From positions 248,001 through 312,000 of the forward strand of contig NZ_JAQMHX010000005.1 in NCBI RefSeq assembly GCF_028331445.1: a stretch of DNA of 64,000 nucleotides. Reading direction: 5' to 3'. This DNA is from Candidatus Phyllobacterium onerii (GTDB lineage: Bacteria > Pseudomonadota > Alphaproteobacteria > Rhizobiales > Rhizobiaceae). The notes below the pieces were generated by a model. The model saw only the letters and a program-made list of their open reading frames with translations, was not told the origin of the DNA and ran no database searches. This document shows positions 1-9,250 of the stretch, piece by piece; the first letter of the stretch is position 1, and each line of letters opens with the position of its first letter. A program made the translations under genes and the position numbers.

Positions 1-248
1 ACGAAGGCGTTGAAGCTGTTGTTATTGACCAGAACGATTCTGATCGCGTTCCTGGAAAGACCAGCGGTTTTGATGATCGGGGTCGCATAGTCGGTGACCA
101 GCGCCTCGATTTCGGCATCCCGTACGATCGGCACCGATGAAGACTGGGCAGTCGCAATGGCGGTTTGTGCCAAGCACAGCGCGCTTGCGGCTCCTGCAAC
201 AATCGCGCCACGTACAAAATTTGCTATTGGTCGAAATAAACCAGTCAT
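1..248 (-). CDS. M48-family metalloprotease, N-terminal fragment
   Basis: Minus-strand frame open from 248 to the window edge, so only the first 82 or so residues are present and the zinc motif HExxH lies outside. The protein begins with a basic stretch and a hydrophobic segment (MTGLFRPIANFVRGAIVAGA...) ending near AQS, which looks like a signal peptide. It continues VPIVRDAEIEALVTDYATP, then TAGLSRNAIRIVLVNNNSFN. This is how periplasmic BepA/YfgC-like M48 proteases of Hyphomicrobiales start; they handle outer-membrane protein quality control and often lie beside rne. An in-frame ATG at 263 is an alternative start. The family call rests on the N-terminal pattern and synteny only. Confidence 0.7.
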   Translation of the reverse strand, partial: MTGLFRPIANFVRGAIVAGAASALCLAQTAIATAQSSSVPIVRDAEIEALVTDYATPIIKTAGLSRNAIRIVLVNNNSFNAF

Positions 249-364
249 TTGAAACGCTACCATATCGTATTCGTACCGAAATCGATGTTTGAAGGAAAGT
301 GAGCTTATTAGAACTCCTTGAATTGTGAAAAGCCAGTTGGCTGCCAACCATAAGCTCAACAAAG

Positions 365-390
365 AAAAACCGGCACGCGGGCCGGTTTTT
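365..390 (-). terminator. Rho-independent terminator of rne
   Basis: A perfect 10-bp inverted repeat (365-374 and 381-390) with a 6-nt loop. The arms carry A and T runs, so on the minus strand a GC-rich stem runs straight into U residues, about 30 nt past the rne stop codon. The structure is symmetric and could also act on the plus strand. Confidence 0.8.
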
Positions 391-419
391 CAAAATCACT
401 TTTTAAAGTTCAGCGCTTT

Positions 420-3335
420 TCAAAAGAAGCCTTTCTTCTGCCACCAGCCTTTTTTGGCCGGTTCGCTTTCGGATTTCTTTTCCTTGCCGGTCGAGGTGAC
501 GACAGGCGTGCTGACTTCAACCACTTTGGGTGCCGGTGCTGGTGTAGATTCTACTGCGGGCTCAACCTTTGCCTCTACCGGCTCAACAGTGGCGGCTGGC
601 TCGGAGGCCTCAGTTACAACGGGCGCATCAGCCTTTTTCGCCGATTTACGCGGGGCGCGTTTCGGCTTTACAGGGGCTTCGGGTTCCGCTTCGGCTAGAA
701 CTTCAGCAACGGCGATCTCGGCTGCTTCGATTGCTGCCTTGGAGCGCGATCTGCGTTTTGCCGGCTTCTTTGCAAGGATTTCTTCGATTGCCACAGGTTC
801 TTGGGCAGCAAGCACCTCAGCCGTCACTGGCACCGAAGCAGCTTCAGCCGCATCCGCGATCGCTTCAATCGTCTTCGGCTTGGAGAAGTCGGGCAATGGG
901 ATCGACACGAATACCGGCTCGGCATCCGGCACCGTCTTGGCGGTTACGCGATTTTCCGCATCGTCGCCATCATCGAAGCGCTTGTTCTTACGCCCGCCGC
1001 GACGTCCCCGGCGGCGCTTCTTGCGCCGCTCGTTTTCTTCTTCGCGTGCTTTGGCTGCAGCAGCATCTTCGCCTTCGACCGCTGGCTGGTCGGTGTCATC
1101 GTCATCGCTGATGACCTGCTGGCCATGCTCGGCACCTGCCGATTCCTGGCGATCGCGACCACCGCGCCGCCGCCGCTTGCGCTTGCGTTTGCGAGAAGCG
1201 TCATCATTGTCGGCGCTCCTTGCGGTTTCACCGGTCTGCACCTCGGCGGCGTCATCATCCGTATCTTCGATAACCGGATCGCTTTCGTCGAAATCATCGG
1301 CGATGCCTAGAGTTGGTGTCTCGGTCAACGGAACAATCGGGCCAAGGGCTATCGAGCCCTTGTCGATGGCGAAGTGCTGGGCGCCAACGCTATCATCGGC
1401 TTCAATGCTGATGGTCAGGCCAAAACGTGCTTCGAGATCGGCGAGATTCTGGCGCTTGTGGTTGAGGACATAGAGTGCGGTCGCGACAGTCGTGCGAACG
1501 ATGATGTTGTTCTGCGAATGACGTAGCAGATACTCCTCGATCGAGCGCATGACGTGCAACGCGACAGAGGAGGCGGAGCGTACGTGTCCCGTGCCACCGC
1601 AAACGGCGCAAACCTGGGTCGTTGATTCCAGAACGCTGGCGCGGATGCGCTGACGCGACATTTCAAGCAGGCCGAAATGGGAGATGCGGCCCACCTGGAT
1701 GCGGGCACGATCATCTTTCAGACAATCCTTCATCCGCTTTTCGACCGCCCGGTTGTTGCGGTTTTCTTCCATATCGATGAAGTCGATGACAATCAGGCCG
1801 GCAAGATCGCGCAGCCGCAGTTGACGCGCGATTTCATCCGCTGCTTCAAGATTTGTCTGTAACGCCGTGTCTTCAATGGAATGTTCGCGTGTCGAGCGTC
1901 CGGAGTTCACGTCTATCGCAACCAGCGCTTCGGTCTGGTTGATAATGATATAGCCCCCCGATTTCAACGTCACTTGCGGCTGCAGCATGCGATCGAGTTG
2001 TGCTTCGATGCCGTTGCGGGCGAAGATCGGCGTCGGTTCACGGTAGGGCTGAACGACTTTCGCGTGGCTCGGCATGAGCATGCGCATGAAGTCCTTGGCC
2101 TCGCGATAGCCTTCTTCACCGGCAACAGCGATCTCGGTGATGTCCTTGTTGTAAAGATCGCGGATCGAACGCTTGATCAGGCTGCCTTCCTCATAAACGA
2201 GAGTCGGTGCAGACGATGCAAGTGTCAGGCTGCGGACATTCTCCCACAGCCGCATCAGATATTCGTAGTCGCGCTTGACTTCCGGCTTGGTGCGCATGGC
2301 GCCAGCGGTGCGCAGGATCACGCCCATGCCTTTCGGCACTTCGAGATCCTTGACGATGTCCTTCAGGCGCTTGCGATCCTGGATGCTGGTGATCTTGCGC
2401 GAAATACCGCCACCACGTGCGGTGTTTGGCATCAAGACAGAGTACCGGCCGGCGAGCGAGAGATAGGTCGTGAGGGCTGCACCCTTGTTGCCGCGTTCTT
2501 CCTTGACGACCTGAACGAGCAGGATTTGCCGGCGCTTGATGACGTCCTGAATGTTGTACTGACGGCGCTGGAAGCGCTGATGCGTCGGAACTTCTTCCAT
2601 CGCATCTTCGGCGCCAACCGATTCGACTTCATCGAGTTCGTCGTGGACCTCGTCTTTGTCCTCGTTCGAGCGGTTGCGCGACCTTCTCGAATTGCTTTCG
2701 CCGACATCATCAGATGCCGGCCTTTCATCATCGCTTGCTGTAGCTTCGTCCGCAGAGCCAGTATTGACGGCTTCCGAGATCACATCTGCTTCAATGGCGG
2801 CGGCCATCGTCTGGCTGCCACCTTCCGGCGTGGAGTCGTCGCTTGATTCGTGCGAAGCGGCCTGTGCGGAGGCTTCGCCCTCGTCATCGGAAGTGGCGAC
2901 GTCTTCGTCGGAAGCGTCGAGCTTGGGTGCGTCGTCTTCCTGCCGTGGACCACGGCGCCCGCGACGGCGATTGCGTGTACCGCGATCGTTGCGATCACGG
3001 CTACGCTGTTCGCTGGCGTTCTCCTCGTGATCCTCGTCCTGGCTTGCGGCTTCCGCCTCGGCATCGATCAGAGCCTGCCGGTCGGCGACCGGGATCTGGT
3101 AGTAATCAGGATGAATTTCGCTGAAAGCGAGAAAGCCATGGCGATTACCGCCATACTCGACGAATGCAGCCTGAAGGGAAGGTTCTACACGCGTAACCCG
3201 CGCCAGATAGATATTGCCTTTGATTTGTTTCTTATGTTCAGATTCAAAGTCAAATTCTTCAATTCGATTGCCGCGAACCACGACAACCCGTGTTTCCTCC
3301 TGGTGGGAGGCGTCTATTAGCATTTTGTCCGACAT
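420..3335 (-). CDS. rne: Ribonuclease E
   Basis: Endoribonuclease for mRNA decay and rRNA/tRNA processing; scaffold of the degradosome. The start at 3335 (MSDKMLIDAS) is fixed by the ribosome site GGGGAGAAG just upstream; the frame extends 11 codons further but without one. Residues 1-90 begin the S1 domain. About 170 residues of acidic and arginine-rich low-complexity sequence interrupt it, and the S1 domain resumes at RRQYNIQDVIKRRQILLVQ. The catalytic core has DVNSGR and IDFIDM, which hold the two metal-binding aspartates, and the zinc-link CAVCGGTGH. The last 320 residues are disordered, with RKRKRKRRRRGG and RRKKRRRGRRGG blocks that probably bind RNA or partner proteins. At 971 residues it is a normal size for an alphaproteobacterium. 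The roughly 900-bp region upstream probably holds a long leader. Confidence 0.97.
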   Translation of the reverse strand: MSDKMLIDASHQEETRVVVVRGNRIEEFDFESEHKKQIKGNIYLARVTRVEPSLQAAFVEYGGNRHGFLAFSEIHPDYYQIPVADRQALIDAEAEAASQDEDHEENASEQRSRDRNDRGTRNRRRGRRGPRQEDDAPKLDASDEDVATSDDEGEASAQAASHESSDDSTPEGGSQTMAAAIEADVISEAVNTGSADEATASDDERPASDDVGESNSRRSRNRSNEDKDEVHDELDEVESVGAEDAMEEVPTHQRFQRRQYNIQDVIKRRQILLVQVVKEERGNKGAALTTYLSLAGRYSVLMPNTARGGGISRKITSIQDRKRLKDIVKDLEVPKGMGVILRTAGAMRTKPEVKRDYEYLMRLWENVRSLTLASSAPTLVYEEGSLIKRSIRDLYNKDITEIAVAGEEGYREAKDFMRMLMPSHAKVVQPYREPTPIFARNGIEAQLDRMLQPQVTLKSGGYIIINQTEALVAIDVNSGRSTREHSIEDTALQTNLEAADEIARQLRLRDLAGLIVIDFIDMEENRNNRAVEKRMKDCLKDDRARIQVGRISHFGLLEMSRQRIRASVLESTTQVCAVCGGTGHVRSASSVALHVMRSIEEYLLRHSQNNIIVRTTVATALYVLNHKRQNLADLEARFGLTISIEADDSVGAQHFAIDKGSIALGPIVPLTETPTLGIADDFDESDPVIEDTDDDAAEVQTGETARSADNDDASRKRKRKRRRRGGRDRQESAGAEHGQQVISDDDDTDQPAVEGEDAAAAKAREEENERRKKRRRGRRGGRKNKRFDDGDDAENRVTAKTVPDAEPVFVSIPLPDFSKPKTIEAIADAAEAASVPVTAEVLAAQEPVAIEEILAKKPAKRRSRSKAAIEAAEIAVAEVLAEAEPEAPVKPKRAPRKSAKKADAPVVTEASEPAATVEPVEAKVEPAVESTPAPAPKVVEVSTPVVTSTGKEKKSESEPAKKGWWQKKGFF

Positions 3336-4233
3336 TATACTTCTTCTCCCCGGCCGAAACGCTGCCAACGCGAGACAGCCAGGAAACCTTCAAGGTTTCT
3401 GGCGCCGCGTCTTCACGTTTGCCGGATATATTAAAGTTCGCAGAAACAGACAGACACGGCGACACGCGGAGTTGCCCTCGGGCAGCCGCGGCTTGCAAGC
3501 CGGTTATATTCACGTCTGTAACAAACATTCCTGTTCCTGACGAAACGACCTCTACGAATGGCACGCTTCTCAGCTGTGCCGACACTGTTAATACCCCCGA
3601 GAGGGCTGGCTCGATGCGCCTTGGCTGCGCGATCTGCCGTTCACAAAAAGCGTTGCCGACAATCCCTGTCGGCTCGCGCTAAATTCTTTTTTGGTTACCC
3701 ACAGCGAATTCGCCGATGCCGCTCCAAGCCCTGTCTTCATTGTCAGCCGGTCATTTACCGTGACATCAAAGAGCCCGATTCTGGACGGCAGAAAAGTAAC
3801 CCACCTTTGCTTTTAGGAGCTGCGCCGCGTTATGACAAGGCCTTCTTCATATTCGTGTCATCCGCGCATTACACACTAGAGCGAGATTCGACCATATTGA
3901 ACCCGTTCTGTTTCTCGGATGGCGAGACAGTCCACGCGGAAGGTGGCGAGGTCGATGCTCTTCCATCGTCCGACGCCGCCTGACAAAATGGCTGGCCGCC
4001 AGCCGGAAACCCGAAGGGCCGAGAGAATTCGGGCCAAATCCATCGGGCTTCGGCATCGTCCGATGGCAAGGCATCGGCCTCGCCAAACCCCTTGACCTTG
4101 AACCGAATTCTCTCCGGCAGAACGATTCAATATGGTCGAACCTCGCTCTAGGATTCCATAAGATAATATTAACCATGCTTCCCTACCTATTGCTTATATA
4201 TAGTGTGTTCTCGGCAGGGTTCCAATGTGAGCC
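3336..4233. other. Divergent rne/amiC intergenic region
   Basis: 898 bp between two divergent genes. The rne-proximal half (3336-3876) has no credible gene. It probably holds the rne promoter and a long 5' leader, since RNase E commonly autoregulates through its leader in other bacteria. The other half is occupied by the MITE-like element at 3879-4148. About 85 bp of AT-rich sequence (4149-4233) then remains for the amiC promoter. Short open frames here have no ribosome site and no recognisable product. Confidence 0.6.
3879..4148. mobile_element. MITE-like element with 23-bp terminal inverted repeats and TA flanks
   Basis: The left end (3879-3901, gagcgagattcgaccatatt...) and right end (4126-4148) are inverted repeats of 23 bp with one mismatch. 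Each is bordered by TA (3877-3878 and 4149-4150), the target duplication of the Tc1/mariner-IS630 group. The 270-bp element has no transposase and no credible gene. It looks non-autonomous, mobilised by an IS630-type transposase elsewhere. The interior is GC-rich compared with the flanks. Confidence 0.7.
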
Positions 4234-5517
4234 ATGTCTGATACAACGATGGAGAGGGGAAGCCTGTCCATCGGCGGGCCAAGCGAGATGAGCGTGATCT
4301 GTCGGATATTCATGGCTGCCGTATTTGGCCTTCTTGTCTTTGTGCAGGCGGGCAAACCCTCTCATGCAGCAGGTGAGTTGGCCGCACTGACTTATCAAGC
4401 CGCCGGCGATGAGCTCCGCACGCGTGTCGTCATCAATTTCGATCGCGAGCCTGATGTATCGACAATGCTGCTTGATCAGCCGAACCGGCTGGCGATCGAC
4501 ATTCCGAAAGCGGTTTTCGCCTTTGACAAGAAATCTGTGGAGCCGCGTGGCCTGATAACAGATGTACGCTACGGATTGATCGATGATCAGCGTTCGCGCC
4601 TTATCTTTACACTCAAGGGGCCATTTGTGGTCGAGCAGCTCAACGTCGTCAAGAATGACAATAGTCCTGGCTACCGGCTGGTGGCCGATTTCGTCGCCTC
4701 GTCGGACCGTGCATTTGCAGAAACATTGAAGACACAAAATGCAATCACTGCGTCGACGAATGCGGCTCCAAAGGGCGACCGGCTCGCAACCTCGGCGCCA
4801 GATGAGGCAAGCAAGGGGCCGAAACCATTTACTATCGTCATCGACCCTGGCCACGGCGGTATCGACAGTGGCGCGGAAAGTGCAAGCGGCATTATGGAAA
4901 AGAACGTTACCTTGATGTTTGCCCAGCAATTGCGCGATGAGCTTGCCAAGCTGCCGGGTCTGCGCGTGGAGATGACCCGCAGTGACGACACTTTCCTGCG
5001 GCTGACCGAACGGGTTCGTATCGCCCGCCAATATGAGGCAAACCTTTTCATTTCGATTCATGCGGATACGATCAATCGCGGCAGTATACGCGGCGCTACC
5101 GTCTATACTGTTTCGGACAAGGCGTCGGACGCGGAATCACGTGCCATGGCCGATCGTGAAAACCGTTCCGATGCGGTGGCGGGCATCGCCTACGATAACG
5201 AGACACCGGAAATCGCCGATATTCTCATGGACCTGACGCGGCGTGAAACCCACACGTTCTCCTTGAGCTTTGCCAAGACTGTGGTGAAGTCACTCAAGAA
5301 AGACGTCAACATGATCAACAACCCGCATCGTTTTGCAGGGTTTCAGGTGCTTCGTGCGCCGGATGTGCCGTCTGTTCTGGTCGAGATTGGCTATCTTTCC
5401 AACGCCGAAGACGAAAAGCTCATGCTTGATCCGGTGTGGCGAAGCCATGTAGCGGAAAGACTTGCCTCGGCTGTCGGCGAATTTGCCAACATGAAGACGG
5501 CCGGAGCACTGAACTAG
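4234..5517 (+). CDS. amiC: N-acetylmuramoyl-L-alanine amidase (AMIN + Amidase_3)
   Basis: Periplasmic zinc amidase that cuts the stem peptide from peptidoglycan during daughter-cell separation. 427 residues. A hydrophobic segment (VICRIFMAAVFGLLVFVQAG, ending HAA) is the signal peptide. An AMIN domain follows (about 45-150; septal or envelope targeting), then a linker and Amidase_3. The latter has IVIDPGHGGIDSGA (zinc His), a Glu in MEKNVTL, LFISIHADT (zinc His) and the catalytic Glu in VLVEIGYLSN. An in-frame ATG at 4288 (MSVICRIF) would give a tighter signal peptide and is a reasonable alternative start. In many relatives a penicillin-binding protein gene follows; here an alpha/beta hydrolase starts 16 bp downstream. 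Confidence 0.95.
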   Translation: MSDTTMERGSLSIGGPSEMSVICRIFMAAVFGLLVFVQAGKPSHAAGELAALTYQAAGDELRTRVVINFDREPDVSTMLLDQPNRLAIDIPKAVFAFDKKSVEPRGLITDVRYGLIDDQRSRLIFTLKGPFVVEQLNVVKNDNSPGYRLVADFVASSDRAFAETLKTQNAITASTNAAPKGDRLATSAPDEASKGPKPFTIVIDPGHGGIDSGAESASGIMEKNVTLMFAQQLRDELAKLPGLRVEMTRSDDTFLRLTERVRIARQYEANLFISIHADTINRGSIRGATVYTVSDKASDAESRAMADRENRSDAVAGIAYDNETPEIADILMDLTRRETHTFSLSFAKTVVKSLKKDVNMINNPHRFAGFQVLRAPDVPSVLVEIGYLSNAEDEKLMLDPVWRSHVAERLASAVGEFANMKTAGALN

Positions 5518-5533
5518 GGCGGGCTTTGTTTAA

Positions 5534-6340
5534 ATGCTGCCGAACGACGACGACCTCGAGAATTTCGAAGCGCATGGCGCCGCGCCCTTGCCGGTCACAA
5601 GCGATCAGGATTACGTGGATCACGATGGCGCGCGGATCTGGTTCGCCACATACGGCGCCGGTTCGCCCGTAATCCTGCTGCATGGGGGCCTCGGTCATAG
5701 CGGCAATTGGGGTTATCAGGTTCCAATGGTGGTCGGCTCGGGCCGTCGCGTTATCCTCATTGACAGCCGGGGTCATGGACGCAGCACGCGCGATTTGCGG
5801 CCGTTTACCTATGAGTTGATGGCGTCCGATGTTCTAGCCGTGATGGATGCACTGCACCTCGAAAAGGCTGCCGTCGTGGGCTGGAGCGACGGCGCGTGCA
5901 TAGCCCTCGTCCTCGCCATGCAAGCTCCTGCACGAATTGCCGGTGTATTCTTCTTTGGTTGCAACATGGATCCCAGCGGCACAAAGGAAATCATACCCAG
6001 CCCGGTCATCGACCGATGTTTCAGCCGTCACGCCAAGGACTACGCCGAGCTGTCGGCCACGCCGGATCAATTCATGGCGTTTGTCGATGCGGTTGGTCTG
6101 ATGATGAAAACCGAGCCCAACTATACTGCGCGCGATTTGGCCGGCATCCATACACCTGTTGCGATCGTACAAAGCGAGCATGATGAGTTTATCAAGCTCG
6201 AACACGCCAAATATCTCGCCGGGAGTATTCCGGCGGCGGAGCTGTTCATCCTGCCTGGTGTGAGCCATTTCGCACCGCTACAGAGATCAGAGCAATTCAA
6301 CAGCGTAATGCGGGCTTTCCTCGACAAGGTTCTGGCCTGA
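5534..6340 (+). CDS. Alpha/beta hydrolase
   Basis: 268-residue single-domain alpha/beta hydrolase without signal peptide. The oxyanion motif is ILLHGGLGHSGNW, the nucleophile elbow is GWSDG (Ser), and the catalytic His is in LPGVSHFAPLQ near the C-terminus. The family includes esterases and enol-lactonases such as PcaD; nothing here fixes the substrate. It starts 16 bp after amiC, is probably co-transcribed with it, and is followed by a clear terminator. Confidence 0.85.
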   Translation: MLPNDDDLENFEAHGAAPLPVTSDQDYVDHDGARIWFATYGAGSPVILLHGGLGHSGNWGYQVPMVVGSGRRVILIDSRGHGRSTRDLRPFTYELMASDVLAVMDALHLEKAAVVGWSDGACIALVLAMQAPARIAGVFFFGCNMDPSGTKEIIPSPVIDRCFSRHAKDYAELSATPDQFMAFVDAVGLMMKTEPNYTARDLAGIHTPVAIVQSEHDEFIKLEHAKYLAGSIPAAELFILPGVSHFAPLQRSEQFNSVMRAFLDKVLA

Positions 6341-6393
6341 AGAACGAGAATGCTCGCGTTATGGCTCAACCAGACCGTTGCAGTTAGTTGCCG

Positions 6394-6419
6394 TTTGCGT
6401 AATTTACGCAAAGTTTTTT
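6394..6419 (+). terminator. Rho-independent terminator after the amiC-hydrolase pair
   Basis: 7-bp stem TTTGCGT/ACGCAAA (6394-6400 and 6406-6412), loop AATTT, then six T residues at 6414-6419. It lies 54 nt past the hydrolase stop. The stretch from here to 6667 is AT-rich and I see no gene in it. Confidence 0.75.
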
Positions 6420-6667
6420 ACATACGGGAACATAAGTATTGCGCTGCAGCATGACGATTTGAAACGAATAGCTGTTTTATGCACTGGTGAAGGAACCTTT
6501 TATCAATCCATTGGTTTCATTCAAATAGAAGTCAAAATCCGATACAAATAGTGATTTGTTAAATCGGTTTAGTTCTCGTACATAGTGTGCAGTGCAACGG
6601 AATATAAATCCGGTTGCGGTAAGGATTGCTCGCGTAAAGAGCGGCTTTAATGGAGGGTGTTCGAAGA

Positions 6668-6847
6668 ATGATAACAATAACCAAAGACACATCATCATCA
6701 AATGAAACAAATGTATTGAAGATGGCACAAGTGGCCACTGTCAAGACGATCGTCAAGGCGACCAAGAAGTTAAGCGAGCCTTGCGACAAGCGCACGATTT
6801 CCCAGATTTTGCGGGAATCCAATGGTGGTTTCAGCTTCCGTCGCTGA
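6668..6847 (+). CDS. Small basic protein, unknown (59 aa)
   Basis: Candidate small gene in an AT-rich gap. GGAGGG at 6651-6656 lies about 10 nt before ATG 6668, which favours this start over the ATG at 6650. The product is lysine-rich (VKTIVKATKKLSEPCDKRTISQ) with one cysteine and ends GGFSFRR. I recognise no family. The stop codon lies inside a perfect stem-loop (6826-6852). It converges with pccB, 32 bp away. Support is the ribosome site and the frame being open; homologues would be needed for certainty. Confidence 0.4.
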   Translation: MITITKDTSSSNETNVLKMAQVATVKTIVKATKKLSEPCDKRTISQILRESNGGFSFRR

Positions 6848-6852
6848 AACCA
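6826..6852. terminator. Stem-loop at the end of the small ORF, opposite the pccB end
   Basis: Perfect 10-bp inverted repeat (6826-6835 and 6843-6852) with a 7-nt loop, lying between the convergent small ORF and pccB. There is no T-run on either side, so it may be a weak terminator or an mRNA 3'-end stabiliser. Confidence 0.5.
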
Positions 6853-6879
6853 TAGTCCAATTCAGATCATAACATACGT

Positions 6880-8412
6880 TCAGAGCGGAATATTATCGTG
6901 CTTCTTCCAAGGATTTTCGAGATCCTTGTTGCGTAACATGCGAAGTGCCCTTGATATCCGCTTGCGGGTTGAATGGGGCATGATAACTTCATCAACATAG
7001 CCCCGCTCCGCAGCGACAAATGGCGAAAGAAAACGATCCTCGTAGCGCTTCGTATGCGCTGCGATCTTTTCTGTGTCGCCAATATCCTTGCGATAAATGA
7101 TTTCGACCGCCCCCTTGGCGCCCATCACGGCGATTTGGGCCGATGGCCATGCGTAGTTGATATCGCCGCGCAAATGCTTTGACGCCATGACGTCATAGGC
7201 ACCGCCATAGGCTTTGCGGGTGATCAGAGTGATCTTCGGCACGGTCGCCTCGGCATATGCAAACAGCAGCTTGGCGCCGTGTTTGATCAAGCCGCCATAT
7301 TCCTGTGCTGTCCCCGGAAGAAAGCCTGGAACGTCGACAAAGGTCACGATCGGGATATTGAAACAATCGCAGAAGCGGACGAAGCGCGCTGCCTTGCGGG
7401 AGGCGTCACTGTCGAGAACGCCCGCAAGAACCATGGGCTGGTTGCCGACGATACCGACGGTGCTGCCTTCGATGCGGCCAAACCCGACAACGATGTTTCT
7501 TGCAAAATTCTCCTGGATCTCGAAGAAATCGGCCTCATCGACAGTTTTACGGATCAGCTCCTTGATATCGTAGGGCTTGTTGGCATTGTCCGGCACCAGC
7601 CGATCCAATGAGTAGTCCATTTCGCCAATCGACTGATAGCACTCGACCGAAGGAATTTCGGCCGTATTGGACGCAGGCAGGAAATCGATCAGCCGGCGCA
7701 TCTGCAGGAGTGCGGCGACATCGTTGTCATAGGCGCCATCGGCAATCGAGGATTTGGTCGTGTGGATCGATGCGCCTCCGAGCTGCTCCGCCGTTACCGT
7801 TTCATTGGTGACAGTCTTTACGACGTCGGGGCCGGTGACGAACATATAGGAGGTGTCGCGCACCATGAAGATGAAGTCGGTCATGGCAGGCGAGTAGACG
7901 TCGCCGCCAGCGCAAGGCCCCATGATGACAGAGATTTGTGGGATGACGCCGGAGGCGAGCACGTTGCGCTGGAAAATCTCCGCATAACCACCGAGAGCTG
8001 CCACGCCTTCCTGAATACGGGCGCCGCCGGCGTCATAGAGCCCTATGACCGGGGCACGATTGCGCAGCGCCATGTCCTGGATTTTTTGAACCTTCTCCGC
8101 ATGGGCTTCGGAAAGCGATCCGCCGAAAACCGTAAAATCCTTGGCAAAGACGAAGACCGTGCGGCCATTGATGGTGCCCCACCCGGTGACGACGCCATCG
8201 CCGGCGAATTTCGTATCTTCCATGCCGAAATCGGTCGAGCGGTGTTCGACGAACATGTCGAACTCCTCGAATGAACCTTCGTCGAGAAAAATGTCGATGC
8301 GTTCGCGTGCTGTGAGCTTGCCGCGCTTGTGCTGCGCCTCAATCCGCACCTTCCCGCCGCCTTCGCGCGCAATGTTCCTGCGGCGCTCAAGCTCGATCAG
8401 CACATCCTTCAT
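6880..8412 (-). CDS. pccB: Propionyl-CoA carboxylase beta (carboxyltransferase) subunit
   Basis: Carboxyltransferase subunit that moves CO2 from biotin to propionyl-CoA, giving methylmalonyl-CoA. 510 residues, the normal size. The start at 8412 ([11 protein letters not shown]) follows a strong GAGGAGG; 31 further in-frame codons upstream are leader. Visible motifs are [21 protein letters not shown], the acyl-CoA oxyanion region [15 protein letters not shown] and [16 protein letters not shown], and the C-terminal [13 protein letters not shown] with [10 protein letters not shown]. The biotin-carrying partner, pccA, is at 39966-41978 rather than next door. Other acyl-CoA carboxylase betas are similar, but the presence of pccA supports this name. 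Confidence 0.93.
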   Translation of the reverse strand: MKDVLIELERRRNIAREGGGKVRIEAQHKRGKLTARERIDIFLDEGSFEEFDMFVEHRSTDFGMEDTKFAGDGVVTGWGTINGRTVFVFAKDFTVFGGSLSEAHAEKVQKIQDMALRNRAPVIGLYDAGGARIQEGVAALGGYAEIFQRNVLASGVIPQISVIMGPCAGGDVYSPAMTDFIFMVRDTSYMFVTGPDVVKTVTNETVTAEQLGGASIHTTKSSIADGAYDNDVAALLQMRRLIDFLPASNTAEIPSVECYQSIGEMDYSLDRLVPDNANKPYDIKELIRKTVDEADFFEIQENFARNIVVGFGRIEGSTVGIVGNQPMVLAGVLDSDASRKAARFVRFCDCFNIPIVTFVDVPGFLPGTAQEYGGLIKHGAKLLFAYAEATVPKITLITRKAYGGAYDVMASKHLRGDINYAWPSAQIAVMGAKGAVEIIYRKDIGDTEKIAAHTKRYEDRFLSPFVAAERGYVDEVIMPHSTRKRISRALRMLRNKDLENPWKKHDNIPL

Positions 8413-8541
8413 GGCGTCCTCCTCGTTTTGTCGTTTGATAACAGGAGAGCGCGGCGCGGGGAAGGAATTTGTCTTGGCGTACCCGAGCGTCGCAGAACGA
8501 TGCACGGGTACGCGTTTAAGTTGTATTCGTAAGCTAAGGTT

Positions 8542-8982
8542 TTACCAGGTGCCGGTGTTCGGCATCGACAGCCAAGGCTCCTGTTGCGGTAGCGCGGGGC
8601 CCTTCTGGATAAGCTCGATCGAGATTCCATCCGGCGAGCGGATGAACGCCATGTTGCCATCGCGTGGCGGCCGGTTGATCACGACGCCTTTGTCCGCCAG
8701 GTTTTGGCAAGTCTCATAGATATTGTCGACAACGTAGGCAAGGTGCCCGAAATTGCGCCCGCCGGTATATTCCTCCGGGTCCCAATTGTAGGTCAATTCG
8801 AGCTCAGGAGCCCGTTCCGCGGCCGATCTTGCCTTGTCTTCCGATGCCGCGAGAAAGATCAGGGTGAAGCGTCCCTTCTCATTTTCGGTGCGGCGAACCT
8901 CTTCCAAGCCAAATTTGTTGCAATAGAAATCCAGTGACTCATCGATGTCCCGGACACGGACCATTGTGTGAAGATAGCGCAT
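8542..8982 (-). CDS. gloA: Lactoylglutathione lyase (glyoxalase I)
   Basis: Converts the methylglyoxal-glutathione hemithioacetal to S-lactoylglutathione. 146 residues; start at [12 protein letters not shown], the classic N-terminus, so the 17 codons upstream in frame are not coding. The four metal ligands expected for the family are present: His5 (YLHTM), Glu in ELELTYNW, His in FGHLAYVVD and Glu in ISIELIQ. It lies about 130 bp downstream of pccB on the map, transcribed towards it. Confidence 0.95.
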   Translation of the reverse strand: MRYLHTMVRVRDIDESLDFYCNKFGLEEVRRTENEKGRFTLIFLAASEDKARSAAERAPELELTYNWDPEEYTGGRNFGHLAYVVDNIYETCQNLADKGVVINRPPRDGNMAFIRSPDGISIELIQKGPALPQQEPWLSMPNTGTW

Positions 8983-9250
8983 CTTTTGCCTTTGATTTCT
9001 TTCATGGGGTTGAAAGTCGACGGCAGCCGGCAATGTTGCACGGATTGAACGCCGTCCAGTTTTCGTAACACTTCCTGTTTAGCTCCACAAACTTGTGATG
9101 TAGCCGAGAGCAACATCGTTGAGGATAAACACGCGTTTCGCGTGTGGTTTTCAACAAAACATGCAGATGATACTTGCTCTTCGACGTTGGACAGGTGTTA
9201 TTCTTCAAGCAGAGAATCAGTACCTCGCTGGAGAGGAGGGGCTTCGCTTC

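Noticed and set aside
325-1473. 382-codon plus-strand open frame antisense to rne
   Set aside because: Ser/Ala/Arg-rich translation of the reverse of the RNase E low-complexity tail; no independent evidence.
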